Shown here piece by piece: positions 26,741-35,968 of a stretch of 52,531 nt of DNA. The position numbers and the translations under genes are program-made. The stretch spans positions 1 through 52,531 of the forward strand of contig JAFOCD010000218.1 in assembly GCA_017381475.1 (NCBI GenBank). The letters run 5' to 3'. How positions within the stretch are numbered: the first letter of the stretch is position 1; each line of letters opens with the position of its first letter. The stretch is from Bacteroidaceae bacterium. Its GTDB lineage: Bacteria > Bacteroidota > Bacteroidia > Bacteroidales > Bacteroidaceae. The notes under the pieces were generated by a model that had not been told where the DNA came from, did no database searches, and worked only from the letters and a program-made list of their open reading frames with translations.

Positions 26741-28405
26741 ATGGGTGAATTTGAAATGATTGCGAAGACCTTCCAGGGATTGGAGGAGGTCTTGGCTAAG
26801 GAGTTGGTTGCATTGGGTGCGAATAATGTGCAGATTGGCCGTCGCATGGTATCCTTTACCGGTGACAAGGAGATGATGTACAAAGCGAATTTCCACTTGA
26901 GGACAGCCGTGCGTATATTGAAACCATTCCTTCACTTCAAGGCGACAAATGCCGACGAGGTATATGAGGCTGTAAAGGCTTTCGATTGGGAACAGTATCT
27001 CGATACCACCTCGACATTCTCGGTAGATTCTGTTGTGTACAGCGAGGTGTTCCGTCATTCCAAGTTCGTTGCCTATCGCGTGAAGGATGCTATTGCCGAT
27101 TACTTCAATGAAAAGTATGGCGAGCGTCCATCGGTACGTCTCAACAACCCCGACCTCATCTTCCACATACACATCGCTGGTGAGGAGTGTACTCTTGCAC
27201 TTGACAGTTCGGGCGAGTCGCTTCACCGTCGCGGCTACCGCGTCGAGACTGGCCGTGCGCCAATCAACGAGGTGCTTGCTGCCGGTATGATCATGCTTAC
27301 CAACTGGCATGGCGAGTGCGATTTCATCGATCCCATGTGTGGCTCGGGTACATTGCCCATCGAGGCTGCACTCATCGCACGCAACATTGCACCCGGCGTG
27401 TTCCGTCAGGGTTATGCCTTTGAGAAATGGAAGGATTATGACAGCGCGCTCTTCAAGTCAATCTACGAGGACGACTCGGCCGAGCGTGAATTCAAGCATA
27501 AGATCTATGGCTACGATGTCGATGGCCGCATGGTGGCATGCGCACGTCGCAATGTAAAGTCGGCAATGATGAATGAGTGTATTGAGATCGAGTGCCGCGA
27601 CATCAAGGATTTCGAGGAGCATTCAGAGCCTGCAATCATGATTGTTAATCCGCCTTACGGCGAGCGTCTTGTCCCCGACAAGTTGCTCCAGGTATACAAG
27701 GATCTTGGTGCACGCTTGAAACATGCATTCCAGGGCAATGTCGCTTGGGTTATCAGCAACAACTACGACTGCTTTGACCAGATAGGTCTCAAGGCTTCGG
27801 CAAGAATACCATTGTTCAACGGTGACCTTGACTGCGAATTCCGCAAGTACGAGCTTTTCCAGGGCAAGTACAAGGGCTTCCGTGGCGAGGGCAATGAGTT
27901 GAAGAAGGATTACGCTCCATTGAAGCGTCAGTCGCGTCTCACAGGTCTCGATGGCGAGACTCGCTCGGAGCGCGCAACAAAGAATCAGAACAATGATGCC
28001 AACTACTCAAGTGAGATCGATGACGAGTCAATGCGCCGTCGTCGCGAGCTTGAGGCATATTTCAGCAAGGCTCGTAAGAAACCTGCACGCAGAGAGCGCA
28101 GCGAGGGTGAAGGCGAGAGAAAGGAACGCCGCGAGGGATTCGCACCACGAGATGACCGCCGCTCTCCACGCGGTGAGCGCAAGGATGACCGTTTCGCCTC
28201 ACGCGACCGTCGCGATGACCGCCGCGCTCCACGCGGTGAACGCAAGGATGACCGTTTCGCTCCACGCGAAGGACGCGATGGCGGCAAGTATGCAGGCAAG
28301 GGCGGTGACCGCAAACCTTTCGACCGCAAGGGCGATGGCAAGCGCCAATCGCCATACAAAAACGGTTTCAAGCCGTTGCGTGGTGGCAAGAGAGACGACA
28401 AATGA
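26741..28405 (+). CDS. rlmL: RlmL-like 23S rRNA guanine-N2 methyltransferase with basic tail
   Basis: A THUMP-domain RNA methyltransferase of 554 residues. The start ATG at 26741 (MGEFEMIAKTFQGLEEVLAKEL) is the standard opening; the frame extends upstream without a start of merit. The THUMP domain covers about residues 45-165, then the class I methyltransferase domain with DPMCGSGTLPIEAAL and the catalytic NPPYGERL. From about residue 420 the protein continues as a charged, low-complexity tail rich in Arg, Asp, Lys and Gly (RRDDRRAPRGERKDD and similar), coded partly by a tandem 63-base repeat. Such tails bind RNA in other proteins. purD begins 33 bases later. Confidence 0.88.
   Translation: MGEFEMIAKTFQGLEEVLAKELVALGANNVQIGRRMVSFTGDKEMMYKANFHLRTAVRILKPFLHFKATNADEVYEAVKAFDWEQYLDTTSTFSVDSVVYSEVFRHSKFVAYRVKDAIADYFNEKYGERPSVRLNNPDLIFHIHIAGEECTLALDSSGESLHRRGYRVETGRAPINEVLAAGMIMLTNWHGECDFIDPMCGSGTLPIEAALIARNIAPGVFRQGYAFEKWKDYDSALFKSIYEDDSAEREFKHKIYGYDVDGRMVACARRNVKSAMMNECIEIECRDIKDFEEHSEPAIMIVNPPYGERLVPDKLLQVYKDLGARLKHAFQGNVAWVISNNYDCFDQIGLKASARIPLFNGDLDCEFRKYELFQGKYKGFRGEGNELKKDYAPLKRQSRLTGLDGETRSERATKNQNNDANYSSEIDDESMRRRRELEAYFSKARKKPARRERSEGEGERKERREGFAPRDDRRSPRGERKDDRFASRDRRDDRRAPRGERKDDRFAPREGRDGGKYAGKGGDRKPFDRKGDGKRQSPYKNGFKPLRGGKRDDK
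28151..28276 (+). repeat. Tandem 63-base repeat inside the methyltransferase tail
   Basis: Bases 28151-28197 and 28214-28260 agree at 45 of 47 positions; the unit of 63 bases is 21 codons, so copy-number change keeps the frame. The encoded unit is DDRRSPRGERKDDRFASRDR-like. Confidence 0.8.
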
Positions 28406-28438
28406 TAAAGTTTAACGATTTAAAGTTGAAATAATACC

Positions 28439-29707
28439 ATGAATATATTGCTTTTGGGTAGCGGAGGCCGTGAGCACGCTCTCGCTTGGAAAATAGCTCA
28501 GAGTCCTAAGGTTGACAAGTTGTACATTGCTCCGGGTAATGCCGGAACAAAGGAGGTTGGCGAGAATGTGAATATCGCAGTGTGCGATTTCGATGCCATT
28601 GCCGAGTTTGTGCTTGCCAACGATGTAAAAATGGTCGTTGTCGGTCCCGAGGATCCATTGGTAAAGGGTATCTATGACTACTTTGCTGCTGAAGAGAGAC
28701 TCCAGGGCATTGCAGTGATTGGCCCCACAATGGCAGCTGCCGAACTCGAGGGTAGCAAGAACTTTGCAAAGGAGTTCATGCAACGTCATAATATTCCAAC
28801 TGCGGCATACAAGGCTTTCACTGCTGCCGAGAAAGAGGAGGCCTATCGTTTCCTAGAGGGTCTTAAGGCTCCTTATGTGCTCAAGGCAGATGGCTTGTGC
28901 GCCGGCAAGGGTGTGCTTATTCTCCCCACATTGGAAGAGGCAAAGAGCAGTCTTGATGAGATGCTCGATGGTATGTTCGGCGACTCATCGGCAACTGTGG
29001 TAATCGAGGAGTTTCTCGATGGTATCGAGTGCTCGGTATTCGTGCTTACCGACGGCAAGGACTATGTTATCCTGCCCGAGGCTAAGGACTACAAGCGCAT
29101 CGGTGAGGGCAATACAGGTCTGAATACAGGCGGTATGGGTTCAATCTCACCTGTTCCATTCGCAACAAAGGAGTGGATGAAGAAGGTTGAGGATAGAATC
29201 ATCAAGCCAACAGTTGATGGCCTTGTAAAGGACAATCTGCTTTATAAGGGTTTCATCTTCTTTGGTCTTATAAATGTTGAGGGCGAGCCAATGGTCATTG
29301 AGTATAATGTGCGTATGGGTGACCCTGAGACCGAGTCGGTTATGTTGCGCTTGAAGGATGATATCGTTGGTCTTTTTGAAAAGGTTGCTGCTGGTACTCT
29401 GGCTGGTACAACTGTTGAGTTCGATGAGCGCAATGCAGTGTGCGTGATGCTTGTTTCGGGCGGTTACCCCGAGCATTATGACAAGGGTTTTGAGATGACC
29501 GGTTTCGAGGATGTCAAGGAGAGTATCCTCTTCCACGCCGGTACAACCGAGAAGGACGGCAAGGTAGTTACTGCCGGAGGCCGTGTCATTGCAGCCGTTT
29601 CTTATGGTGCTACACGAGCCGAGGCGCTTGAACGTTCTTTCCGTTCGGCCAACGCTATAAAATACGAGAAGAAGTACTTTAGAGGAGATATAGGTTTTGA
29701 CTTGTAA
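28439..29707 (+). CDS. purD: Phosphoribosylamine-glycine ligase
   Basis: PurD (GARS) joins phosphoribosylamine and glycine in purine synthesis. The 422 residues show the opening [20 protein letters not shown], the ATP-grasp core ([36 protein letters not shown]), [19 protein letters not shown] and [12 protein letters not shown] metal-binding residues. It is in a plus-strand run with the rlmL-like gene upstream and two membrane protein genes downstream. Confidence 0.97.
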   Translation: MNILLLGSGGREHALAWKIAQSPKVDKLYIAPGNAGTKEVGENVNIAVCDFDAIAEFVLANDVKMVVVGPEDPLVKGIYDYFAAEERLQGIAVIGPTMAAAELEGSKNFAKEFMQRHNIPTAAYKAFTAAEKEEAYRFLEGLKAPYVLKADGLCAGKGVLILPTLEEAKSSLDEMLDGMFGDSSATVVIEEFLDGIECSVFVLTDGKDYVILPEAKDYKRIGEGNTGLNTGGMGSISPVPFATKEWMKKVEDRIIKPTVDGLVKDNLLYKGFIFFGLINVEGEPMVIEYNVRMGDPETESVMLRLKDDIVGLFEKVAAGTLAGTTVEFDERNAVCVMLVSGGYPEHYDKGFEMTGFEDVKESILFHAGTTEKDGKVVTAGGRVIAAVSYGATRAEALERSFRSANAIKYEKKYFRGDIGFDL

Positions 29708-30671
29708 AAAAACGCTGCACGGCCGTTTTGCTTCGGGACGGTTCACTCCTGTTCTGTTGTTCTCGTTCTCGTTGCTTCTGATGCTCTCAGCCTTTTGGTT
29801 CCCTGCATCGGATACACTTGTTCAACTCCCTGAAGAGCCCTCTTTTATGTGTGGAGTTGTCTCAAGACTGGTGTCGGTGATGTTGTATGCTATTTCTGCA
29901 GTACTGATTTCTGCCCAGACATTTTTTGACAGACAAGTACGTTGGGTCGGTGCGCTCTATTTATGTATGGTTGCCGTTCTGTCCACAGCCAACGGCAACA
30001 GTACATTGGCGCTATCTTCGCTGCTGTTTGTGTCGTCATGTGTGGTGATGTTTATATGCCAACACTGCGCAAATCATGTAGGCCTGCTCTACACAGCGTT
30101 CATGATACTAGGCTTCATGGTCTTTGTCACACCTTATGCTCTGTTACTATTGCCTTTATATCTGCTATTCTGCTTTTTTGCAAATGTATTTTCACCAAGA
30201 GGTATTGTGGCGTCATTGCTTGGCTTGGCAACGCCTTTCTGGCTGATTCTTGGAACAGAGTATGTGCTCTCCGGCAATGGTGCATTGACCGATTACATTA
30301 CCACTGGAATTGCAACTTCATTCACCTTGTCGTTCGGCTGTAATACGCTGCATTCATTTATCTTGATGGCATTTGCGTTGTTATTGCTTTTGCCGGCAAT
30401 GACAACATTTATGGGAAGTGCTTATCCCGCAAAACCATTGCTTCGCCGTAGGCTTTTGTTTATAATGGTTGCCGATGCCTATCTGCTAATGTTATGTTGC
30501 CTTGCCGGTGATGGTTTCATGCTGTTCTACTTCTGGCAACTTCCATGTCTGGCAGTCCTTGCATCCTATCTTTTCTCGGGCAAGGAGAGCAAACTGATGA
30601 ATATCTATTTTGTTTTGATTAATATAATAATGGTTGCCATTGCAACTGTACCGTTATGGTTGAAGCAATAA
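29697..30671 (+). CDS. Polytopic membrane protein of unknown function
   Basis: A hydrophobic 324-residue protein with about eight to nine predicted membrane helices, for example [17 protein letters not shown] near the start and [18 protein letters not shown] at the end. I recognise no catalytic motif. The open frame starts at a TTG overlapping purD by 11 bases; an ATG at 29790 in the first helix is a possible alternative. Hydrophobic proteins next to purD occur across Bacteroidota (DUF6427 is one such family); whether this belongs there I cannot tell. It overlaps the next gene by 16 bases, so it is translationally linked. Confidence 0.7.
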   Translation: MTCKKTLHGRFASGRFTPVLLFSFSLLLMLSAFWFPASDTLVQLPEEPSFMCGVVSRLVSVMLYAISAVLISAQTFFDRQVRWVGALYLCMVAVLSTANGNSTLALSSLLFVSSCVVMFICQHCANHVGLLYTAFMILGFMVFVTPYALLLLPLYLLFCFFANVFSPRGIVASLLGLATPFWLILGTEYVLSGNGALTDYITTGIATSFTLSFGCNTLHSFILMAFALLLLLPAMTTFMGSAYPAKPLLRRRLLFIMVADAYLLMLCCLAGDGFMLFYFWQLPCLAVLASYLFSGKESKLMNIYFVLINIIMVAIATVPLWLKQ

Positions 30672-31120
30672 CTGATTTTTTCGCAGAGTATGGTTATTGG
30701 GGAATGGGAGTGTTGGCATTCCTTTCCGGTTCAATTGTCCCAATAGCAAGTGAGTTGCTGTTGGCTATGTTCCTTAACCTTGGGCTTGATCCGGTCGCTC
30801 TTGTCCTTGTGGCAACAGTGGGAAATACTTTGGGTGGTTTTACCTGTTATTTGCTTGGATACTTGACAAGCAAGGAAAGGGTCCAGAAGATATTCAAAAT
30901 CTCCAATAAAAGAATGAAACGAGCCGATTTACTTATACAAAAGTATGGCTATTGGACAGCATCAATCTCTTTTGTACCAGCCATAGGAGAGGTGTTGCTT
31001 GTTGCGCTTGGTGTCATGCGTGTAGACAAATACAAGGTGCTGGCGGTAATGGCGTTAGGAAAACTCATTAGATATATATTTATTGCGGCATCGTTTATGG
31101 GAATATCAAGTGTGTTATAA
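30656..31120 (+). CDS. YqaA/DedA family membrane protein
   Basis: A 154-residue inner-membrane protein of the SNARE-associated/DedA superfamily, YqaA branch. Markers are GYWGMGVLAFLSGSIVPIAS with the re-entrant Gly/Pro segment, VATVGNTLGGFTCYLLGY, and the C-terminal SFVPAIGEVLLVALGVMRV. Relatives act as lipid (undecaprenyl phosphate or phospholipid) transporters, though the YqaA branch itself is poorly characterised. Its start lies within the end of the preceding membrane protein gene and a strong terminator follows. Confidence 0.85.
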   Translation: MVEAITDFFAEYGYWGMGVLAFLSGSIVPIASELLLAMFLNLGLDPVALVLVATVGNTLGGFTCYLLGYLTSKERVQKIFKISNKRMKRADLLIQKYGYWTASISFVPAIGEVLLVALGVMRVDKYKVLAVMALGKLIRYIFIAASFMGISSVL

Positions 31121-31122
31121 TT

Positions 31123-31155
31123 AAATGAACAGACAGCCAGGCTGTCTGTTCATTT
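31123..31155. terminator. Bidirectional terminator, perfect 16-bp inverted repeat
   Basis: AAATGAACAGACAGCC (31123-31138) and GGCTGTCTGTTCATTT (31140-31155) are perfect complements around one base. It separates convergent transcription units and overlaps the stop codon of the minus-strand radical SAM gene by two bases. Confidence 0.85.
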
Positions 31156-31930
31156 AGTATGAAGCTGTTGCTTTTATTCCTTCCTGCGTAAGCAATGCAA
31201 CAATGCGGTCGAGCTCCTCTCGTGTGGCCTTTTCTAGTCCTTTAGCCGGTGTTTCGCGGTCAATGGTATAAATCATCACTTCCCGTGGCGCAATTTCCTT
31301 TACAGCCGCTATCCATGGCTTAACATAACTCTCGCCTGTGTTGTCAAAACTCTTGCTGTTGATTGTTCCTTTCATGAACATTGTCTGTATTACAGCCTTG
31401 CCGCCGAAAGCCTTCATTTGGGCAGTTATTGCTTTGAGGTCATAGTTGCCTGTAGGGCGGTCAACCATGGCTATGTAATCTTGGTTTATTGTGTCGAGTT
31501 TCAGTATATTGTTGTCAACCTTCTTTAGTGCCTCAAAGACTGTAGGACGTGTTATCAGAGTTGCATTCGTGAGTACGCTCACCTTGGCATTTGGGCAGTA
31601 CTTGTTGCGTAGTGCAATGGTGTCGTCAATGATGTCACCAAAGTGAGGGTGTATGGTGGGCTCTCCATTGCCTGCAAAGGTCAGCACATCGGGCAATTCT
31701 TCATTGTTACTCATGCTTATAAGCTTCTCCTCAAGTGCAATTGCGACTTCTTCGCGTGTGGGCAATGCTTTCTTCGGTCTGCGTTCTGCGTTAAAACCGC
31801 ATTCGCAGTATATGCAGTCGAATGTACACACTTTCCCATCGCTCGGGAGTAGGTTTATGCCTAACGAAATTCCAAGTCTACGGCTCTTTATTGGGCCGAA
31901 TATGGGTGATGGATAGATGACAGTTGGCAT
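31154..31930 (-). CDS. Radical SAM protein
   Basis: A 258-residue radical SAM enzyme. The cluster motif is CTFDCIYC (C-x3-C-x2-C, about residues 34-41), preceded by the conserved PIKSRRLGISLGINLLPSDG. GNGEPTIHPHF carries the GGE-like SAM-binding motif and the barrel continues to residue 210. It matches a group of radical SAM proteins common in Bacteroidales and distantly similar to TYW1-type enzymes; the substrate is unknown. It starts 3 bases after the stop of the upstream sulfatase gene and is the last gene of the argS operon. Confidence 0.85.
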   Translation of the reverse strand: MPTVIYPSPIFGPIKSRRLGISLGINLLPSDGKVCTFDCIYCECGFNAERRPKKALPTREEVAIALEEKLISMSNNEELPDVLTFAGNGEPTIHPHFGDIIDDTIALRNKYCPNAKVSVLTNATLITRPTVFEALKKVDNNILKLDTINQDYIAMVDRPTGNYDLKAITAQMKAFGGKAVIQTMFMKGTINSKSFDNTGESYVKPWIAAVKEIAPREVMIYTIDRETPAKGLEKATREELDRIVALLTQEGIKATASY

Positions 31931-31933
31931 TGC

Positions 31934-34021
31934 TTAATCCTCCGTTACTTTGTTGTCCGTTTCAATTGTGAGCCTATCATATACCATGCGGTTCATATAT
32001 TGCTGTATGATTGCCATGATCTCCTGTACCATCTCATTCTGAACATCGCAATTGTTCAGAATGTTCTCTTTCATTAAAATATCCTCGCGCAGGTTATAAA
32101 GTGATATAGGGCTCGGGTTGTTCTTGTTGCCATCAAAGAGCAGTATGTAGTCATCCTTGTAATAACGGAACAACTCATTTCCGTAATTGATTGCAAAGCA
32201 CTCTTCGGCAGGGGTTGAGATCAGGCTCTTGCCAAAGGCTATATATGGTTTGTCATATCCTATGTAGTCAAGCACTGTTGGCATAATGTCTATTTGCTGG
32301 GCAATCTTTGTTGGGTCAATTCCCGGTTCAAAAGGATACTCGCCTGTAGGGGAGAAGAAAATGACGGGCACCTCCATCAATCCCGATGCAGTGCGGTACC
32401 GTTCCTCAACGCTGTGGTTTGTGTGGTCGGCTGTAATAACGAACAGTGTGTTCTGATACCATTTTTGTCGTGAGGCATATTCAAAGAACCGCCCCAATGC
32501 GTAGTCGGTATATTGCACGCTTTTCAGGAATGGATCATCTCCTCCACGGAACACATCATTATAGCTCTCTGGAATCTTGAATGGCTCGTGAGATGTTGCG
32601 GTGAAAACCGATGTGATGAATGGCTCTTCAATCCTGTTCATACACTCTGCATAGTATAGCAAGAACTGTTCGTCCCAAATGGCCCAAGTTCCATCAAAAT
32701 CACCATTTCCGTTTTCCAGTTCATACTCGGTTCTGCCATAATATTCATTGAAGCCGCTCTGGTTGGCATATGCTTGGAGATACATTGAACCATTAGGCGC
32801 GCCATGGAAGAATGCGCTTTTGTAACCGATATTCCCAAGTTCCTTTGCCAGGCTGCTGACATGGTTGAGTGATGCGTCAGAAGTTACAAAAGGCTCCACA
32901 AGCATTGGAATACTTGAGAGTATTGAAGGCATACCGTCTATGGACTTGCTGCCATTTCCATATGAATATAGATAGCTCCTGCTCTTTTCAATGACTTTGT
33001 CGAGTGCAGGCGTCAAGGTTCCGGTGCTGCGCGGGTTGTATGCACCAATATATTCCTTGCCGAATCCCTCCAGAATTATCACAACGACATTTTTTTTGTT
33101 TAGAATAGAACCTGTAACAGCCTGTTTTACAGGAGTGTATATGTTTTCAAGTTCCTCATCGTCAAACCACTTCCTTGGCTCAAATGATTTGGCCATGACA
33201 GTGCGTATTATGGAGAAAGGAGTGTTTATGACAATTGCAGTCGCTTCTGCAGTCTTTACATATTCATAGGCATTGATAAGAGTTGTAGGACGTACGGACT
33301 TTCCAACTCCTCCACGGATTCCAATCACCATCAATGGCGCTATAATCAGTAATGCGGTGATGTGCCATACATAATATCTCGCAGTATCACCAAATATTTT
33401 TATGTAGCGCAGTAGTGCTTTCCCAAAATTCTTCCTTGCCGGTGTGAATAATTTGTGCAGACACCAGATTATTATTATGCCAATTATAAGCAACCACCAG
33501 TGCTGTATTGCATTGTTGACGATTATCTTGAGAATATTCTCTTCGTTGCCGAATTCCTTGAAAACATTGAATGTAGTTCTTTGGTGTGTGAAACGAACAT
33601 AAATGCAGTCGCTTAATTCGGCAATTACTCCTAGCGCATTTGGTATGACATATGCCAGTTTGGTTATCTGTTGCATTACTTTACCCTCCTTGTAATGCAA
33701 TGGGAAAAGGAGAAGTAGTATATAGAGTGAGTTTATGTAACATACGGCAGGTGTGGCAAATACAATGTTTCCCTTGATTATCATCCACCAACCATTGTCA
33801 TTTATGGCATTGGCATACTCACTGTAATTGGTGAGCAAAAACATGAATTGGCACAGCAATAGCACACAGTATGATAAGATGAAGTTCTGTATGACAGCAC
33901 GGAATATGTTCCTGCTCTTTACTTGCTTGCTGAAGAAACTCTTGCTATATGCATTCTTGCAATATTTGAATCCTTCAGTAATCTTATCCTTGGCTTTTTT
34001 AAATGTTCCGTTGTTAATCAT
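31934..34021 (-). CDS. LTA-synthase-family sulfatase, paralogue 1
   Basis: A 695-residue membrane-bound phosphotransferase of the LtaS/MdoB group. About five N-terminal membrane helices (residues 45-260) precede a periplasmic alkaline-phosphatase-type domain. That domain starts with NVVVIILEGFGKEYIGAYN (metal Glu); the probable nucleophile is the Ser of GSKSIDGMPS (about residue 360), followed by FFHGAPNGSMYL and ITADHTNHS metal-site histidines. In Gram-negative hosts such enzymes move phosphoglycerol or phosphoethanolamine onto envelope glycans; the acceptor here is unknown. It lies 39 bases after the other paralogue. Confidence 0.85.
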   Translation of the reverse strand: MINNGTFKKAKDKITEGFKYCKNAYSKSFFSKQVKSRNIFRAVIQNFILSYCVLLLCQFMFLLTNYSEYANAINDNGWWMIIKGNIVFATPAVCYINSLYILLLLFPLHYKEGKVMQQITKLAYVIPNALGVIAELSDCIYVRFTHQRTTFNVFKEFGNEENILKIIVNNAIQHWWLLIIGIIIIWCLHKLFTPARKNFGKALLRYIKIFGDTARYYVWHITALLIIAPLMVIGIRGGVGKSVRPTTLINAYEYVKTAEATAIVINTPFSIIRTVMAKSFEPRKWFDDEELENIYTPVKQAVTGSILNKKNVVVIILEGFGKEYIGAYNPRSTGTLTPALDKVIEKSRSYLYSYGNGSKSIDGMPSILSSIPMLVEPFVTSDASLNHVSSLAKELGNIGYKSAFFHGAPNGSMYLQAYANQSGFNEYYGRTEYELENGNGDFDGTWAIWDEQFLLYYAECMNRIEEPFITSVFTATSHEPFKIPESYNDVFRGGDDPFLKSVQYTDYALGRFFEYASRQKWYQNTLFVITADHTNHSVEERYRTASGLMEVPVIFFSPTGEYPFEPGIDPTKIAQQIDIMPTVLDYIGYDKPYIAFGKSLISTPAEECFAINYGNELFRYYKDDYILLFDGNKNNPSPISLYNLREDILMKENILNNCDVQNEMVQEIMAIIQQYMNRMVYDRLTIETDNKVTED

Positions 34022-34060
34022 GATAATCGTGTTTCTTTATCCTATACTAGTGTTTGTCAA

Positions 34061-35959
34061 TTATAGATTGAAGAAGTCTATATATGTGTTTTGCAGTATT
34101 GCCTTCGCCCTTCTTATCCTGTTTTCGTTTCCGGTAGTCGGCGCAGTCATCTCCATATTACCGGTAAGGTCGTATACACTGTATCCGGTAGAATCAATCA
34201 ATGATATACCGTTGTTGAAGCAATGGCATGCAAATGGGTATGTGTATTCGGGCGAAAGTATGTTGCGGCTGAACTTGAACTCCTCTATGGGCAATTGAAG
34301 TTGTGCAAGCAAGGTCGCAACCATGTCTGTTTGGTTGCATATGAGGTCAACCTGTCTTGGCTCTTTAACTGCGCCGCCTAACAACATGAACAGAATGTGG
34401 TTTCTGCTTTTGTCTGTCTGCTTGATTCCGCTGGGATAGCCTGTTACGGTGTGGTCGGCAATGCATATTATCAGTGTGTTCTCCCACTTGTCACTCGCCT
34501 TTAGTCTTTCAATGAATTTACCCAACATCTCATCGGTGAATGCAAAGGAATTTGCAATCTTGTCGTTTTTTATGCGGTTATATGGCACTTCCCATGGCTC
34601 ATGGCTGCTAAGAGTTAGGTATGTTATATGCCATGGATTGCCACCCTGGTTCATGATAATGTCATAGAGTTTGTTGAAGGTAATGTCGTCGCCTGCACCC
34701 CAACGGTGAGTCGCTGTTTCAGTATTCGTGAAATCTTGATCCGATAGCAGCCTGTCATACCCGGTGGAGTAGAGGTATCCGTTCATGTTTGTGAAATTGA
34801 TGTCTCCGCCATAAAGGAATAGGTTTGAGTATCCGGCTTTTTTCAATGAACTTGCCAATGATGGCAGCTTAGAACTTTTGCCGGCTTCTTTCATTACGGA
34901 TGTCTTTGGGAATGATGGGTATCCACTGAGTGTACAAAGAATACCCCTGTCTGTGCGGAAACTGTTTGCGTAGCACTCTGTGAAAAACACTCCCTCTTCG
35001 CTGAGACGGCTGATGTTCGGTGTCACACCTCTAATGCCTCCCAACTCCTCGACGAATATGCCGCCCATCCCCTCCATTATGATGGTGACAATATTGGGGC
35101 GGGTGTTGTTAAGCAGTGTGTCGCAAAGCTGTGCGTTCTGGCCGTACAGTTCATCGAAAAGTTCCTTGCATTCATTCTCGCTGTAGAATGTGTATTCATC
35201 CCTGAAGTCTTCAAGGTTTGCAAGAGTATACAAGAAACTGAATATGGGGTTGACAGCGGCGTCGTTCAGTGTTGCTTGGTTCTTGAAATATACAGTTCCA
35301 ATATTGTTTGTCGATTCTGTGACGCTGCCTCTTATACCAAGAAACAGAAACCCGCCCGAGAGAATGTATATTATTCCTTTTGCAGTCTTGTGGATTGGCT
35401 TCGCTTTGATGTCTGGGCTTTCCTTATTCTCGTCCTTGCAGATATACGAAAGCAGTTTGTATGTTCCAAACGTAAGTGCTGCCAGCACAATAACAAGTGT
35501 TATCAAGTGTGCGCTACTTATGCTTGCAACGGCGTTTGCCGGCGAATCAATATAAATGAGAACTGCCGATGCATCCAGCTTCTGTTCCCAATAAGGGTAT
35601 AGAGTGATATCTGCAATAAAGGCCAATGATGTCGCAATGGCCATAACCATGTTGTAGCATTTGTAGAAAATGCGTAGTGGCAACCGTATAAAGGTCTTTG
35701 CCGTGGTCAGCAGCAATGGTATGGCAGTGAAATAACCGGCTACGGCAAAGTCGTGCTTGATGCCGTGGATGACGACGTCAATATAATCGCCGAATGAACA
35801 GTTGGTGCTCCCGTGGTTGAGAGCGAGAAAGATGATTTTGTATATTACGGAAAGAAGGATGAAAACCGAATAGTATTTCATCAAGAATACCATTCCGCTT
35901 CCAATAAATTCACGGAGTGGCCAGGATCTTGTGTGTTTGAAAAAATCTCTTGGTTTCAT
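34061..35959 (-). CDS. LTA-synthase-family sulfatase, paralogue 2
   Basis: A 632-residue relative of the preceding protein, with about five membrane helices (residues 25-215) and a sulfatase domain beginning NIVTIIMEGMGGIFVEELGG. Here the nucleophile position is a Thr in NSFRTDRGILCTLSGYP (about residue 335), as in classical LtaS. Further metal-site motifs are FLYGGDINFTNM and CIADHTVTGYP. The Thr/Ser difference and modest similarity suggest that the two paralogues have different acceptors. It starts 9 bases after the RNase H gene in the minus-strand operon. Confidence 0.85.
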   Translation of the reverse strand: MKPRDFFKHTRSWPLREFIGSGMVFLMKYYSVFILLSVIYKIIFLALNHGSTNCSFGDYIDVVIHGIKHDFAVAGYFTAIPLLLTTAKTFIRLPLRIFYKCYNMVMAIATSLAFIADITLYPYWEQKLDASAVLIYIDSPANAVASISSAHLITLVIVLAALTFGTYKLLSYICKDENKESPDIKAKPIHKTAKGIIYILSGGFLFLGIRGSVTESTNNIGTVYFKNQATLNDAAVNPIFSFLYTLANLEDFRDEYTFYSENECKELFDELYGQNAQLCDTLLNNTRPNIVTIIMEGMGGIFVEELGGIRGVTPNISRLSEEGVFFTECYANSFRTDRGILCTLSGYPSFPKTSVMKEAGKSSKLPSLASSLKKAGYSNLFLYGGDINFTNMNGYLYSTGYDRLLSDQDFTNTETATHRWGAGDDITFNKLYDIIMNQGGNPWHITYLTLSSHEPWEVPYNRIKNDKIANSFAFTDEMLGKFIERLKASDKWENTLIICIADHTVTGYPSGIKQTDKSRNHILFMLLGGAVKEPRQVDLICNQTDMVATLLAQLQLPIEEFKFSRNILSPEYTYPFACHCFNNGISLIDSTGYSVYDLTGNMEMTAPTTGNENRIRRAKAILQNTYIDFFNL

Positions 35960-35968
35960 GCCATTCCG

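Noticed and set aside
34022..34060. Possible promoter or separate unit between the two sulfatase genes
   Set aside because: The 39-base gap has no TTTG/TAnnTTTG pair on the minus strand; simple operon spacing explains it.
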